Source: Phanerochaete sordida (lineage: Eukaryota > Basidiomycota > Agaricomycetes > Polyporales > Phanerochaetaceae). From it: DNA of 64,000 bases. The DNA lies in assembly GCA_019973155.2 (NCBI GenBank), contig BPQB01000001.1, forward strand, positions 620,001-684,000, written 5' to 3'. Below are positions 11,037 through 22,875 of the stretch, in pieces. The notes beneath the pieces were generated by a model that saw only the letters and a list, made by a program, of their open reading frames with translations, was not told the DNA's origin and made no database searches. Both the position numbers and the translations under genes were made by a program. The first letter of the stretch is position 1. Each line of letters begins with the position of its first letter.

Positions 11037-13571
11037 ATGTTCAGCAGCTGGCGGAGAGCTGTTGGACCATCTTGTCGCCGTGCTGCTCGTTGCTACGCGA
11101 CGGCAGCCAAACATGACCCATCCAAGCTACGGAACATGGCCCTTGTGGCTCACATAGGCGCGTCCCATCTCACATCCTTCCTACTCGAAAGACTGACCAT
11201 AGTGCAGACTCCGGAAAGACCACGCTCACTGAATCTATCCTTGTCAAATCTGAATATCTTGTCGAAGCAGGCTCCGTTGACACAGGAAGCACGACGACCG
11301 ATTTTCTTCCCGCGGAACGCGAGCGCGGCATCACTATCCAGTCCGCCAGTATTCCAGTCAAATGGAAGGAGTGGACCTTCAATCTCATCGACACTCCTGG
11401 GCACGCAGACTTTGGCATGGAGGTGGAGAGCGCGAGCCGCGTCATCGACGGTGCTGTCGTCCTGATCGATTCAGTGGAGGGCGTGGAAGCACAGACCAAG
11501 GGCGTATGGCGCCAGCTTGACAGGTGAGCAGAGTGTCCAGGTGAGGCTACATGCGGTCTTGCGGGAAGGTCAATACTGACTTTGTCACCTAGATACGGCG
11601 TACGGTCCAGGATAATGTTCTTAAACAAGCTCGACCGTCCTGGAGCGTCCTTCCGCTCATCTCTCCTTTCGCTGCTTGCCCACCGCCTCCATCCCAAACC
11701 CATGGTTCTGACTCTCCCCGTTGCCTCTTTCGATGCTGGCGACTATCATCGCGCTGAGCCTGGGATTCAAGGCTTAGTTGATTTGGTACGGTGGCAAGTA
11801 TGGAGATGGGACGCGAACGGCCAATACACCACGCACGCTCTCCCGCTCGACGTCGACGAGTTGAACAAGACAGGCATATTCCCGTCTGACCATCCCATCT
11901 TACCGGAGCTCGTACCCGCAAGAACTGCACTTCTCGACAACCTATCGATGTTTTCGGAAGGGCTCATGGAGACGCTCCTAAACTTGCCTTCGACACCGTC
12001 CGCGTACCTCACCGTCCCTGAAGAGCAAGTTCTCTCAGAACTGCGTACTGCCACCCTGCGCAACGACATCCTGCCCGTGCTCTGTGGGTCCGCGTTCAAG
12101 CATATCGGGACGGATTTGGTCATGGACTACGTCGGAGCCCTGCTTCCGAGCCCCATGGATGTCATGGAGAAAGCGGTCAAACGCAACGAACCGCTACGGA
12201 TGCTGGCATGGAAGGTCGCTTGGGATAAACGCAAAGGCTGGATGACTTTCGTTCGTATCTACTCAGGTTAGCCCTACACCGGTCCTGGCAAGAAACATAC
12301 TGACATAACGGGTAGGTACACTCAAGCCGGGAGCCAAAGTATGGAACGCCACCCGGAATCAGCGAGAGAATATCTCAAAGCTGGTGCTTCTCTACGCGTC
12401 GCGGCATGAGGAAGTCGACTCTCTACCGTTTGGTAGCGTAGGCGTCATTCTCGGCTGCAAGTACACTCGCACTGGCGACACGCTAGTTGCTGCCATGCAT
12501 GATGCTGAAGGAGGTGCCTTGCCCAACATCATACCGCCCCCGCCGGTCATGTCCACCTCTGTCATACCTCAGTCTCACGCCGACCTACAACCTGTGCAAG
12601 ACGCTCTCAAATCGCTGGCTCGCACAGACCCATCGGTGCGCATGGAAACACATGAGGGGCAGCTCTTGGTGCACGGCCTTGGCTCACTGCACCTCGAAAT
12701 CGTCGAATCGCGACTGCGGGACGAGTGGAACGTCCAGTTCGAGTTCGGCAAACGGCGCGTCGGCTACCGCGAAGCCGCCCCCGCTAGCATCCGCACCGTC
12801 GACGCGCCGGGCCCGTGGAGGACCGACATCGGCGGCAAGCACATCGAGGTGTCGCTCGAGCTCGACATCCGGGCGCTGCCAGAGGACGAGGCGGGCGATC
12901 CGCTCTGGGACGGAAACGTGGTCCTCGACAAGCACGGCAAGGCGCTCCCGCCGCCCGAGGCGTTCGCGAACCAGCTCGACCCGATGGCGAACGTCGCGCA
13001 GGGCCTCTCGAACTCGCTCTCGAGCTCGCCGCACACCGCGCTCCCGCTCTCGCGCTTCCGCATCCAGGTGCACGGCTACCGCTACCCCGTCGAGGCGTCC
13101 TCGTCCGTGCTCGCGGGCGGCAGCGCCTTCATCCTGCGCGAGTACATCAGGCGCGCGGGCATGGGCCCGCTCATGGAGCCCTTCATCCGCCTCAAGATCA
13201 TCGTGAACGAGGAGACGCTCGGCAAGGTCGTGAAGGACTTGACGGAGCACGGCGGCGAGGTGCTGGACCTCGCGGAGAGCTCGGTGGGCGCCAGCGAAGG
13301 CGACCAGGAGGTCGAGGCCTATCCCGAGGACGGCGTATATGTCCCGCCCGAGGTGCTCTCGCCGTCCGCGAGCTCGCTGAAAAGCGGCTCGCATGCCTCC
13401 ATGAGGCGTGCGGTTCACGCTGTTGCGCCACTTAGCCGGATGCTTGACTACTCGAATCGGCTGCGTGCGCTGTCGGGCGGGCATGGGCTGTTCGAGATGG
13501 AAAACGCAGGCTTCAGGCAAGTTTCTGAGGCGAGAAAGCTCGAAATCCTGAAGGAAATGGGCCGTGCATAA
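11037..13571 (+). CDS. MEF2: Mitochondrial ribosome-releasing elongation factor G2
   Basis: Exons 11037-11157, 11208-11523, 11593-12266 and 12316-13571 (788 residues). The N-terminus [20 protein letters not shown] is Arg/Ser/Ala-rich without acids, a good mitochondrial presequence. G motifs are visible: HI/DSGKTT around residue 42 (spanning the first intron), [13 protein letters not shown] at about 102 and NKLDRPG at about 155. Later come the EF-G domain II-V landmarks [16 protein letters not shown] and [18 protein letters not shown]. Length and the mitochondrial leader favour the EF-G2 (ribosome recycling) branch over EF-G1, though separation of the two by eye is not absolute. Intron 1 appears to be GC-AG (AG/GCGCGT), because no GT donor keeps frame through the P-loop. 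The last exon shows very high GC at third positions. Confidence 0.87.
11158..11207 (+). other. GC-AG intron in MEF2
   Basis: A 50-bp intron running GCGCGT...GTGCAG with an ACTGAC branch-like site 10 bp before the acceptor. Joining at these points gives HIDSGKTT, the conserved P-loop. All nearby introns use GTGCGT-type donors, so this is a T-to-C variant at donor position 2. Confidence 0.7.
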
Positions 13572-13630
13572 TATTGATCTCACATGTACACTATATCGAG
13601 TCCACACTATCTCTGCGCATATGCACATTC

Positions 13631-15217
13631 TCAAAGACCCTTCGCTTCGTCTGCGTCACCTAAGAACACCGCGCCCTCGATCTCGTCGTCGTCTTCCGCA
13701 GCGCCAGTAGCATAGTCCCCGACAGACTTCAAGATCTGGCTGAACGCCATCATCCCGCCGTCGTCTTCACCATCGCCCTCGTCCTCCGGCGGCGGCGCCT
13801 CCTCGTGGAAGAGCGGCACAGGCGGCCGCTCACGCTGCCACGGCGCGGGCGTGACGCTGCGCTCGCGGTCGTCCTCGGGCAGGAACAGCGGCGTGCGCGC
13901 ACGCTGGGCGACAAAGTCCGGCGGGGCGATGCTCGGTGCGCGCGGGCCCGCGAGCCCCGTCGGCGCGAGCGACAGCGCGCGCGACGGGCGGCGCAGCGGT
14001 GGGTACGGCTCGACGATCACGCAGAGCGCGCGCCCGCGGACCGCGAAGCCCGCGTAGCGCAGCTGCATGAGCGGCTTCGGCTTCGCGTCTTCGTCGTCGG
14101 AGCCCTGGAGCGTGTCTGCTGGAGGGGCAGGGGCGGGCGAGGGGGTGGGCGGGGGGTCGTCGTCGATGGCGATGGGTTCGGCGGTGGTTGCGGGAAGCGT
14201 GAGTTCTTGCTGTTCGGATTTGACTTCGGCGGGCGGTGTGATGTCGTCTGTTGGATCCATGCTGACGAGCTCGGCGCCGTCGAGCTCGGGGAAGCGCGTG
14301 TCAGGTGTTGGGGGCGCATCGCTGGCTGCCTCGGGCGCAGCCATCTCGACGTCCTCGTCGACCGCTGCGATAGTATCCTCATCGTCTTCACGGTAGCCAC
14401 TCGCTACTACCTTTCGAGCTCGGGTTGATCTCCGAGGCTGCAGATCTGCAGGCTGGGACTCGACATCTTCGTCCTCGTCCGCGCTCAGTTCGATAGCCTC
14501 TTCCTCTTCGCTGTCGGGGTCTGTAGCCCGCTGCTTTCCTTTACCTTTGCCTTTCGCGGTACTACGTCTCTTTGCGGGCGCGTTCTGCTGAGTCTTCTTC
14601 GTAGACCTGGAGCGCTTCTTGGTAGTAATCGCTGAGTCTGCCTTGGGCTCTTCAGCCGGTGGCCGCGCAGCCTGTTTGCCTTTCTCCCGAGGCGGAGCGG
14701 CGGAGAAATGCCGAGTCTACCCTGACCTGTTCAGCAGCACAGCAAGTATTTCTTCGGTGACTCTAACCTTGATTAAGACGGAGTGGGGCTCCGTATTTCG
14801 CAAGAAATATCCAAACTGGTACGTCTCTGCTCTCGATTATGCGAAAGTGCAGCATGCAAGCCGACGTGACTCACCTCCGCGATGGACATCCAGAGTTCCT
14901 TTCTTAGAGCTAGTGGAGCCGCCTGGTCCTAAGTTTGCGCTTTCTTCGGCGATGAGCTTTGGTATAACTCTGCAGCGACCCTTGAGTACTATGGCGTGCA
15001 AGCACAAGAGCTCCATGCGTACAGTGGCCGCAGGTCTGCAAGCACATGTTGCAAGACACGCTCTGACATCCACTCCACATGTTGTTCGTCAAGATATAGC
15101 TATTTCATCGCCTGTCAGTTACAGCCTGGACAGACACCTGTCTGTGCTCACGTATAGTGGCAGGACCGTGTTTTCAGAAACACGGAGATAGTAAGCGTTA
15201 CGTGTATTGAATCTCAT
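13631..15217 (-). CDS. unrecognised nuclear-looking protein, ordered N-terminus plus charged tail
   Basis: Exons 15217-15152, 15099-15023, 14969-14875, 14826-14768 and 14716-13631 give 460 residues. Four 47-54-bp introns all have good donors and branch sites, and the phases agree, so this is a real gene. I do not recognise the family. Residues 1-100 are ordered-looking, with segments such as DEQHVEWMSERVLQHVLADL and GETYQFGYFLRNTEPHSVLI. Next comes a Lys/Arg-rich block (TTKKRSRSTKK, KGKGKGKQR), then acidic runs (DSEEEE, SADEDEDVE) and a Pro-rich tail containing GFAVRGRALCVIVEPYPPL. Basic plus acidic low-complexity patches suggest a nuclear protein; that is inference. The GETYQFGYFLRNTEPHSVL stretch faintly recalls the end of a CENP-C-type cupin, but the rest of the domain is absent. 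Convergent with MEF2, 59 bp away. Confidence 0.72.
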
Positions 15218-15357
15218 GACCTTGAGTATACGCGGTAAAGCATAGGACAGCTCTTGATTTGATTAAGCACTCGCGAAGGTTTCATAACGCGTTTGCGAAG
15301 GACTTACCCGCAGAGAACTCCGGGGAGCAACAGAGTTGAGACGAAGGTGCAAGCGCC

Positions 15358-16165
15358 GATATGGTCGGGCGTTGTTGTGCCTTGTTTGGCCCGCCAGCGC
15401 GGTATAAATTTCGGTCGGCAGGCTTTGCACCTCCACCACGACAGTCCGAAAACCGCGATGCTCGCCCCCTACAGGACGCTTTGACGCGTCCGTCCTCGCG
15501 AGCGGGTTAAGGTCTGAGCATTCCAGTCCCTCTCGATAGACTCTAGCCGGGTCCCGTCCCAACGGACGGCGCGACGTACCAGCAACCAGGCTAGCTTGCC
15601 GCTCGACACAGGTGAAGACTGTTGCGCGCGCTGGGTATCCACCGCCCGCAAATACACGAGCCTGTCGAGCCCGGGCACCGACGCATTCAAGATCCCGGAA
15701 GCGCAAGGGTCCCCCGGTGACTACAGAAGCCTTGAAAACGTCGCAGGGATCGGGGCGACGTGGCTGCGTTGCCTTCGTGCCGCACCTCCCATCTCTCGTG
15801 CCTCTTAGGGCGCCGCCAGGCCACACAGTCCCGGTCATGACCGCTAGACTGTCTGGATGAGGGTTGCTACCTTGGTCCCAATCATGATGTTGAGCCGTGT
15901 CGACAGGACTCACGGATTCTATCCCTGAGTGGTGTCGGTAGCATGGTCTCCCCTAGTGTGAAGGGCCAGGAGTACGCGCCCGTAGGTCGGTGAGCAGGCT
16001 CTCGAAGCTCCGCTGCTGCGTCTCTCCTTCAGTTCACTTCGCGGTCTCCGAAGGCTTCGCCAAGGAGAACTCGATTCAGACTACTCTTGGACTGTCGCAC
16101 TATTCAATTTTTTCCTTGTCATCGTAGTGCTTCGTCGCACTATTTCAATGGTCTCACATGTACAA
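15358..16165 (-). repeat. ~800-bp dispersed repeat, copy A (inverted)
   Basis: The reverse complement aligns collinearly with 24738-25518. Shared stretches include CCAAGAGTAGTCTGAATCGA, AGACCGCGAAGTGAACTGAA, GGTTGCTGGTACGTCGCGCC, CAGACCTTAACCCGCTCGCG and CCAAACAAGxCACAACAACG, with moderate divergence between. It contains a TTTATA TATA-like site and no conserved reading frame. It may be an LTR or non-autonomous element; class unproven. Its inner end lies about 140 bp upstream of the gene starting at 15217. Confidence 0.75.
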
Positions 16166-17239
16166 TCAAGCTAGCTATCCCAAATGAACGTCTCGCACCG
16201 TCTACAGTAAACCTTGCTTGCTATGTCTCGAGACACTTCGAGATGCCGTCAACGGCGCTTTCCTCAAAGGTTCGAACTTTGAAGCTGTCATGCTGTCGAC
16301 GATCCAGCATGGCCTCGCCGGCTTCGACATTCATTTCCTGTGTCAAGCAGAAGCCGTGACGGACTCTCGATCCGACAACCCTATAGACCTGTCTTCAGGT
16401 GTATCTCCGCGACCTTGACCGTCGAGCCGTGTCTGTTTTGATTCACGGTACCTGCTAGCAAAGTAAGACTCCATGCAGCCTATGATGCATCGCGAGGGCA
16501 GTTCTCATGAAGGACAACATCATTGCGTATAAACCAGATGTATTCCGATGCATCCTATGTCAATCTACCTGCTCTTGCACTCTTACGCTTCGCGCCGCCT
16601 TGGTTCAGATATCGCGTGAACGGCTAGGCGCGTCCGTAGCTTGTGACCACTGCAATATAGGCCACAGCGAGTTTTGAAAGGCCTCGAGTCGGACGAAGCC
16701 TCCGTGATATGACGTCGCGGGGAAATTCCGGGGTAACCGAAGACGGCGTTCTGGAGAGTCAGGGGCTGGAGGTTCTGTATAGGAGAAAGAATTACACGCA
16801 AAATGGACATATTCGGGGCCCCGCTTCGCGCCCACAATTGCACGCGTCGCGGACGACGAGGGGCTGCGGGGGTCGCGCATCGTGCCTCCAGGTCCCTTCC
16901 AGCATCCCCAGGATCGCGAAATACCCGCCAGACACGGCCGCGCGCGTCGCGCGACGTCGCAAATCAAGCGGGAGAGCCGACGCCTTTCGAGGGTACAGAT
17001 CCCGAGCGAGCGACGGGGGCATTTGACCAATCGACGGGCTCGCGAAACTCGGCAGGCTCCTATCGCCACATCGATGGCCAAGTTCCAACCGCAACCTCTG
17101 ACGAGCCCGCCTAGAACAGCGCTGCTTCACCAGGGATCATGGGGACCGCACCTCGCGTCCGGTCCGGCCGAGACCGTCGCACGTCCTCAAATAGGGCTCG
17201 CCCTCCCCGCGCAGCTCGCCCCCATCCACACCAGCAGCC
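16166..17239. other. intergenic, promoter of the polyol dehydrogenase on the right
   Basis: No supported gene. Short overlapping GC-driven frames only. The last ~200 bp before 17240 are the likely promoter and leader; no canonical TATAAA was seen. Confidence 0.5.
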
Positions 17240-18817
17240 ATGTCGAACAACCCGTCTTTCGTCCTCAAGGGCATCGAGAGCGTCGTCTTCGAGGAGCGCC
17301 CCATCCCCGAGAGTGCGTAGAGCCGCGCTCTGATGTCATGCGCGCGTGCTGACCCTGCGACCGCGGCAGTCCGCGACGACGAGTGCCTCATCGAGGTCAA
17401 GAAGACCGGTGAGTACTGCTGCAGTCCCGCGCGGCGACCGCGAGCCTGACGCTTGACCGTGCAGGTATCTGCGGCTCCGATGTGCGTGCAGGCGTATAAG
17501 AGCGCCGCGGTGTGCCAGCAAATCCGTCCTCACCCCGCTTCCCCCAGGTGCACTACCTCGTCCATGGCCGCATCGGCGACTTCGTCGTCAACAGCCCGAT
17601 GGTCCTCGGACACGAGTCGTCGGGTGTCGTCCACAAGAGTACGTGACGCTTTCTGCAAGCGTATTCGCTTTCGCTCACGCACGCACGCAGTCGGCAAGAA
17701 CGTGAAGCACCTGCAGGCCGGCGACCGCGTCGCGATGGAGCCCGGTGCGACCTGCCGCGTCTGCGAGGACTGCAAGAAGGGCCGCTACGAGGTGCGTGGG
17801 CAAGATCCGCGCGGTCGATCACTGCGCTGATCCAGGCTTCCAGCTCTGCCCTGACATCGTCTTTGCCGCGACGCCCCCGTACGACGGCACGCTCTGCCGC
17901 TACTACCGCATCCCCGCCGACCTCTGCTACAAGCTCCCGGATACTCTGACCCTCGAGGATGGTGCGATGGTGAGTGTCGCCTGAGTGCTTGGCTTTGCAA
18001 CGAACGACTCAGGCGCTGCGCAGATGGAGCCTCTCTCCGTCGGCATCCACTCGGTGGCGAACATCGGCCAGCTGAAGGCGCAGGAGAACGTCGTCGTGTT
18101 CGGCGCGGGCCCCGTCGGCCTGCTGTGCATGGCGGTCGCGAAGGCGCTCGGCGCGCGGCGCATCATCGCGGTCGACATCCTGCCGTCGCGCCTCGAGTTC
18201 GCGAAGGGGTACGCGGCGACGGAGACGTACCTGCCGCCGAAGCCGGCGGAGGGCGAGTCGAAGATGCAGTACTCGGAGCGGAACGCGAAGACGATGCGCG
18301 AGCAGCTCGGGATCGACGTGCGCGGGCGCGAGGCGATCGACCTCGTCGTCGACGCGTCCGGCGCGGAGGTGTCGATCCAGACCGGGATCCTGATCGCACG
18401 CAACGGCGGCAGATATGTACAGGTGCGCTGCATTGACCCGGGGCCACGGTACGGGAACTCAGCCTGTGTCTGCGATTCACAGGTCGGGATGGGTGCGCCT
18501 GAGATTACCGTGCCGATTACCACCGCGCTCGTGAAGGAGCTCACTTTCAAGGGCTCTTTCCGCTACGGCGTGAGTACTGTCCTCGCATCGCGCGGTGTTG
18601 TGTCTCATACTTCGCATTGCAGCCTGGCGACTACGAGCTCGCCATCGCCCTCGCGGCGGCGGGCAAGATCGACCTGAAGCCGCTGATCACGCATCGCTTC
18701 TCGTTCGACCAGGCGCCAGAAGCTTTCAACGTCAACCGGGCGGGCAAGAGCGAGGACGGCAAGGCGGTCATCAAGGCTGTTATCTCTGGCCCCGACGTCT
18801 CGCCCGACGAGCTGTGA
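17240..18817 (+). CDS. Zinc-dependent polyol dehydrogenase (sorbitol/xylitol/L-arabinitol type)
   Basis: Nine exons: 17240-17312, 17370-17408, 17465-17481, 17548-17638, 17691-17791, 17844-17969, 18024-18422, 18483-18569 and 18623-18817, giving 375 residues, standard for the medium-chain dehydrogenase family. The catalytic-zinc Cys is in TGICGSD (about residue 43) and the His/Glu in LGHESSG (about 66). Structural zinc uses the four Cys of [15 protein letters not shown]. The Rossmann motif is [18 protein letters not shown] at about 173. An Asp after the second strand (AVDILPS) indicates NAD+ preference. It oxidises a sugar alcohol to the ketose. Whether the substrate is sorbitol, xylitol or L-arabinitol cannot be read from sequence alone. 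One exon is only 17 nt. The short alternative of beginning at an internal Met would lose the zinc site. Confidence 0.88.
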
Positions 18818-20229
18818 GCGACTGGGGCTATGAATGTCTTCTTGGGACAGCATCGGCTCGGAGACGCGTTGGCACGGACTCTGTCGCGCATCGGAAGCAG
18901 TGATGGTGTGCAAAAGGGAAAGGAAGCATGTATGATTATTATTATATAGCGTGTACATCTAAAAGTCGATGCAGCCGAGCTGGATAGGGATGACACCAAT
19001 GGGAAACCCCACGTGAGAGAAAGAAGCCCCTCGATTCCGTAGTGTCGTCCCTCTCTTCAGGAAGACATCCGCAGGGACCGCACATAGTGCGGCCAGGAAG
19101 ATAAGCGAAGGCACGAATGGGCATTAGACAAGAGATCTGTTACAGCCTTACAGGACGCTTTCCACGAATATCACCAGACATTCCGGCACTGCGTCTGCAG
19201 CAGATCTCAAACTCCGCTTGTTGGAATTATGCAGCTTCAAGAATATTAGTGCCAGAATGTCTGCAACTGAGGCAAGAACCCTACACCTGGATGTGTTTAT
19301 TGCGAGACCTCACGCATCGTTTTGAAGTCGCTGGGTTGGCGCGACATTGCGGGACTTCGGACACCCCCGCCGCTTGACCAAGAGGCGTTGCAGGTCGACG
19401 CAGAACAAATGGGGCATTAAGTCCGGACAAAATATTATCCCACATGTGATGTTTTGTTAGGCCTAGCTCACTGCGAGCGCTGAATGGCCTCGGTGGGGTG
19501 GACCAGTTTGCTCGCTATCGTCACACTTAGGCCTGCGGTTCCAACATGTAGACGCGACCTCAACCCCCAGTTCGCATACGGCGAACGGAAGACCATACAT
19601 TCATCTCTAAGAGAACCTGAACGAGATCTCGATACATCTCCTCGACCATCAAACAGACACGAAGAAGCGGAAGCGACAGGTGCACAAGTTCGCGAGTTGT
19701 GTGTGCCGTATCAGATGAATCACCCCATGCATGCGTCTCAGACTCGGCTGAATTACGCTGACAGGCGTGACTGTATTTTCAACAGTCTTTCTGTCGCACG
19801 GAATGTAGTTCACTGCTTTTCTCGACTCGACGTCGCACATAAGCTCGCGCTTGGCGGTGTCCGAGGTCTCATCTAGCGCCTGCGAGCAGAAAAGCGGGTT
19901 GCTGAAGAGAAGGCCAGGTTTGTACTTCCCACGGGGCTTTCTCATTAGCGTTGTCCGCTGGATTGGGCCAAGTGTGCAGCCCGACACGGTTCACAGGGAA
20001 GGCGCGAGTCTAATTGAGCAGTCGGGACCGCGCTCTCACGTTCTGTCTCCTCGGAGGAGGCGTGTACCGAGACCGAGAATGTACGTGTCCCTAGGATGAG
20101 CGATAGCAGAGCCGAGTCAGGCGAACGTAAGGAGATGTTCTGGGGTTGCGTGTGGTGGTGAACATGTAACAAGCACGCAAGCAACGGTAATCTACGGGTC
20201 CATCGATCACCATGCCCAGGCGCTAAGCG
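18818..20229. other. intergenic between the dehydrogenase and MET6
   Basis: About 1.4 kb with no supported gene. The left edge has a T/A-rich patch (ATTATTATTATATAGC near 18935) likely acting in 3'-end formation of the dehydrogenase mRNA. The right end is the MET6 promoter. Confidence 0.5.
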
Positions 20230-20235
20230 CACGTG
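20230..20235 (+). promoter_or_regulatory. CACGTG E-box in the MET6 promoter
   Basis: CACGTG lies 20 bp upstream of the MET6 TATA box. In yeasts this palindrome is the Cbf1 site of sulfur-amino-acid genes, so methionine-linked control is plausible. The link to this fungus is inference. Confidence 0.4.
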
Positions 20236-20254
20236 TTACCAAAATTCCAGCGCA

Positions 20255-20260
20255 TATAAA
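20255..20260 (+). promoter_or_regulatory. TATA box of MET6
   Basis: TATAAA about 84 bp upstream of the ATG, followed by a strongly pyrimidine-rich leader (CCCC/CTTTCC runs), typical of a highly expressed fungal gene. Confidence 0.6.
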
Positions 20261-20343
20261 TCTAGCGTCGTACCAGCTCCCCGCTTCCCCACTCCCTTTC
20301 CCCCCCTCCCAACATCTACGTGTCATCCCTTAGACGTCTCGCC

Positions 20344-22875
20344 ATGGTCCAGTCCAGCGTTCTTGGTTTCCCCCGCATCGGTGAGCACCCTACGCCCTCC
20401 CGCGACATGACGCGCGAGCCGCTCACGCTTTGGACGCTTGTCTAGGTGCCAACCGTGAGGTTAAGAAGGCTGTTGAGGCCTACTGGGGCGGCAAGCAGTC
20501 CGCCGACGACCTTACCAAGGCCGCCGCCGACGTCCGCAAGACCAGCTGGACGAGCCTCAAGGAGCGCGGCGTCGACCTGATCCCCAGGTATGCCGACGTG
20601 TAGTCCATTTGTCGTGAAACAGCGCGCTGACTGAGTCACAGCGGCGACTTCTCGCTCTACGACCACGTTCTCGACCACTCCGCTGCGTTCAACGTGATCC
20701 CCAAGCGCTACCTCGGTCACAACCTGTCCCCTCTCGACGTCTACTTCGCGATGGGCCGTGGCCGTCAGGCCGATGGTGTCGACGTCCCCGCTTCCGAGAT
20801 GAAGAAGTGGTATGTCATCTTCTGATAAGCACTATTTACGCATGTTCTCATCACCTCGTGTTGTTTAGGTTCGACTCCAACTACCACTTCGTCGTCCCTG
20901 AGTTCTCTGAGGAGACTGACTTCAAGCTGCTCTTCAACAAGGCAGTCGAGGAGTTCAAGGAGGCTAAGGCGGCCGGTGTTGCCACCCGCCCCGTCGTCCT
21001 CGGCCCCGTTTCCTTCCTCGTCCTCGGCAAGGCTGCCAAGGAGGCGAAGCCCGGCTTCCAGCCCATCTCTCTGCTCCCCAAGCTCCTCCCCGTCTACAAG
21101 CAGCTCCTGAGCGAGCTCAAGGCTGCTGGTGCCCAGTGGGTTCAGGTTGACGAGCCCATCCTCGTCCTCGACGTCGCCGCGAACCACATCTCTGCCTTCC
21201 AGGACGCCTACAGCCAGCTCGTCCCCGTCGCGCCGTCGATCATGCTCGCGACCTACTATGGCCGCCTCGACGCCAACATCAACATCGTCTCCAAGCTTGG
21301 CGTTGCCGGTCTCCACATCGACCTCGACCGTGCTCCCCAGCAGCTTGCCCCCGTTCTCGAGGTTGTCAAGTCCACCAACCTTATCCTCTCCCTCGGTCTC
21401 GTCTCGGGCCGTAACATCTGGAAGAACGACATTGCTGCCTCGGTCAAGCTTGGCCAGCAGGCCATTGACGTCATTGGCAGCGACCGCGTCATCGTCGCGA
21501 CCTCGTCCTCGCTCCTCCACACCCCTGTCACTCTCGCCAACGAGAAGAAGATGTCGGCTGAGAACAAGGACTGGTTCGCCTTCGCCCTCGAGAAAGCTGA
21601 GGAGGTTGCTACCATCGCTGCCGTCCTCTCCGGCTCCCAGGACGCCAAGGTCACCGCTGCGTTCGAGGCCAACAAGGCTTCGATCGCCAAGCGCCGCGAG
21701 TTCGAGCGCACCTCCGACGATGCCGTCCGCAAGCGCGTCGCTGCCATCACCCCCGACATGCTGAACCGCAAGAGCCCCTTCGCCGTCCGCAAGGAGGTTC
21801 AGAAGCAGAAGCTCCAGCTCCCCAAGTTCCCCACCACCACCATCGGCTCCTTCCCCCAGACCAAGGAGATCCGTACCGCTCGCGCGAAGCTCGGCAAGAA
21901 GGAGATCACCGAGGAGGAGTACAACGAGTTCATCAAGAAGGAGATCCAGAGCGTCGTCGCCTTCCAGGAGCGCATCGGCCTCGACATCTTCGTCCACGGC
22001 GAGCCTGAGCGTAACGACATGGTCCAGTACTTCGGCGAGCGCCTCAACGGCTTCGTCTTCACCGAGAACGGCTGGGTCCAGTCCTACGGCTCCCGCTACG
22101 TCCGTCCCCCCATTGTCGTCTCCGACGTCTCCCGCCCTGGCCCCATCACCGTCGAGTGGTCGAAGTATGCCCAGAGCCTCACCCAGAAGCCCATGAAGGG
22201 TATGTTGACTGGCCCCGTCACCATCCTCAACTGGTCCTTCCCCCGTGCCGATGTCTCTCGCGAGATTCAGTGCAAGCAGCTCGCGCTTGCTCTCCGCGAC
22301 GAGGTCATCGACCTTGAGAACGCTGGCATCTCCGCCGTCCAGGTCGACGAGCCCGCTCTCCGTGAGGGTGTAAGTCATATTCACATGTTTCCATCTACGA
22401 TCTTTAGCTCACATCTTGCCTATAGCTTCCTCTCCGCAAGGTCGACTGGGAGGCGTACCTCTCGTGGGCTCTCCCCTCCTTCAAGCTCGCCACCGCCGGT
22501 GTCACCGACGCTCTGCAGACCCACTCTCACTTCTGCTACTCCGACTTCGACGACATCTTCACCTCTATCCAGGACCTCGACGCCGACGTCATCTCCATCG
22601 AGGCCTCGAAGAGCGACCTGAAGCTGCTCAACACCTTCAAGCAGTACGGCTACTCGAACCAGATCGGCCCCGGTGTCTACGACATCCACTCCCCCCGTGT
22701 TCCCTCCGAGCAGGAGATCAAGGACCGCATCGCGGCCATGCTCCAGACCCTCCCCGCCGACCTCCTCTACATCAACCCCGACTGCGGCCTCAAGACCCGT
22801 GGCTGGAAGGAGACCGAGGCGTCGCTCGACAACCTCGTCAAGGCCGCCAAGTGGGCGCGCGAGACCTACGCTTAA
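20344..22875 (+). CDS. MET6: Cobalamin-independent methionine synthase
   Basis: Exons 20344-20380, 20446-20587, 20642-20809, 20869-22369 and 22426-22875 encode 765 residues, the usual MetE/Met6 size. The N-terminal half opens LGFPRIGANREVKKAVEAYW. The C-terminal catalytic barrel carries the zinc ligands in THSHFCYSDF (His and Cys, about 647) and NPDCGLKTRGW (Cys, about 735), plus the conserved FPTTTIGSFPQTKEIR. The enzyme transfers a methyl group from 5-methyltetrahydrofolate polyglutamate to homocysteine to make methionine in the cytosol. Codon choice is extremely biased to C-ending codons, which fits high expression and also creates a long antisense open frame that is not a gene. The promoter has CACGTG and TATAAA. 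Confidence 0.97.

Noticed and set aside
12684..13634. 316-codon minus-strand frame over the MEF2 last exon
   Set aside because: Shadow of the high-GC third positions; MEF2 domain content is unmistakable on the other strand.
15263..15913. 216-codon minus-strand frame over repeat copy A
   Set aside because: Partly similar to the copy B frame only because the DNA is repeated; the frames diverge and show no protein signature.
20765..22384. 539-codon open frame antisense to MET6
   Set aside because: It arises from the strong C-ending codon bias of MET6; composition is Leu/Gly/Asp-rich with no motif, and it lies wholly over a conserved gene.
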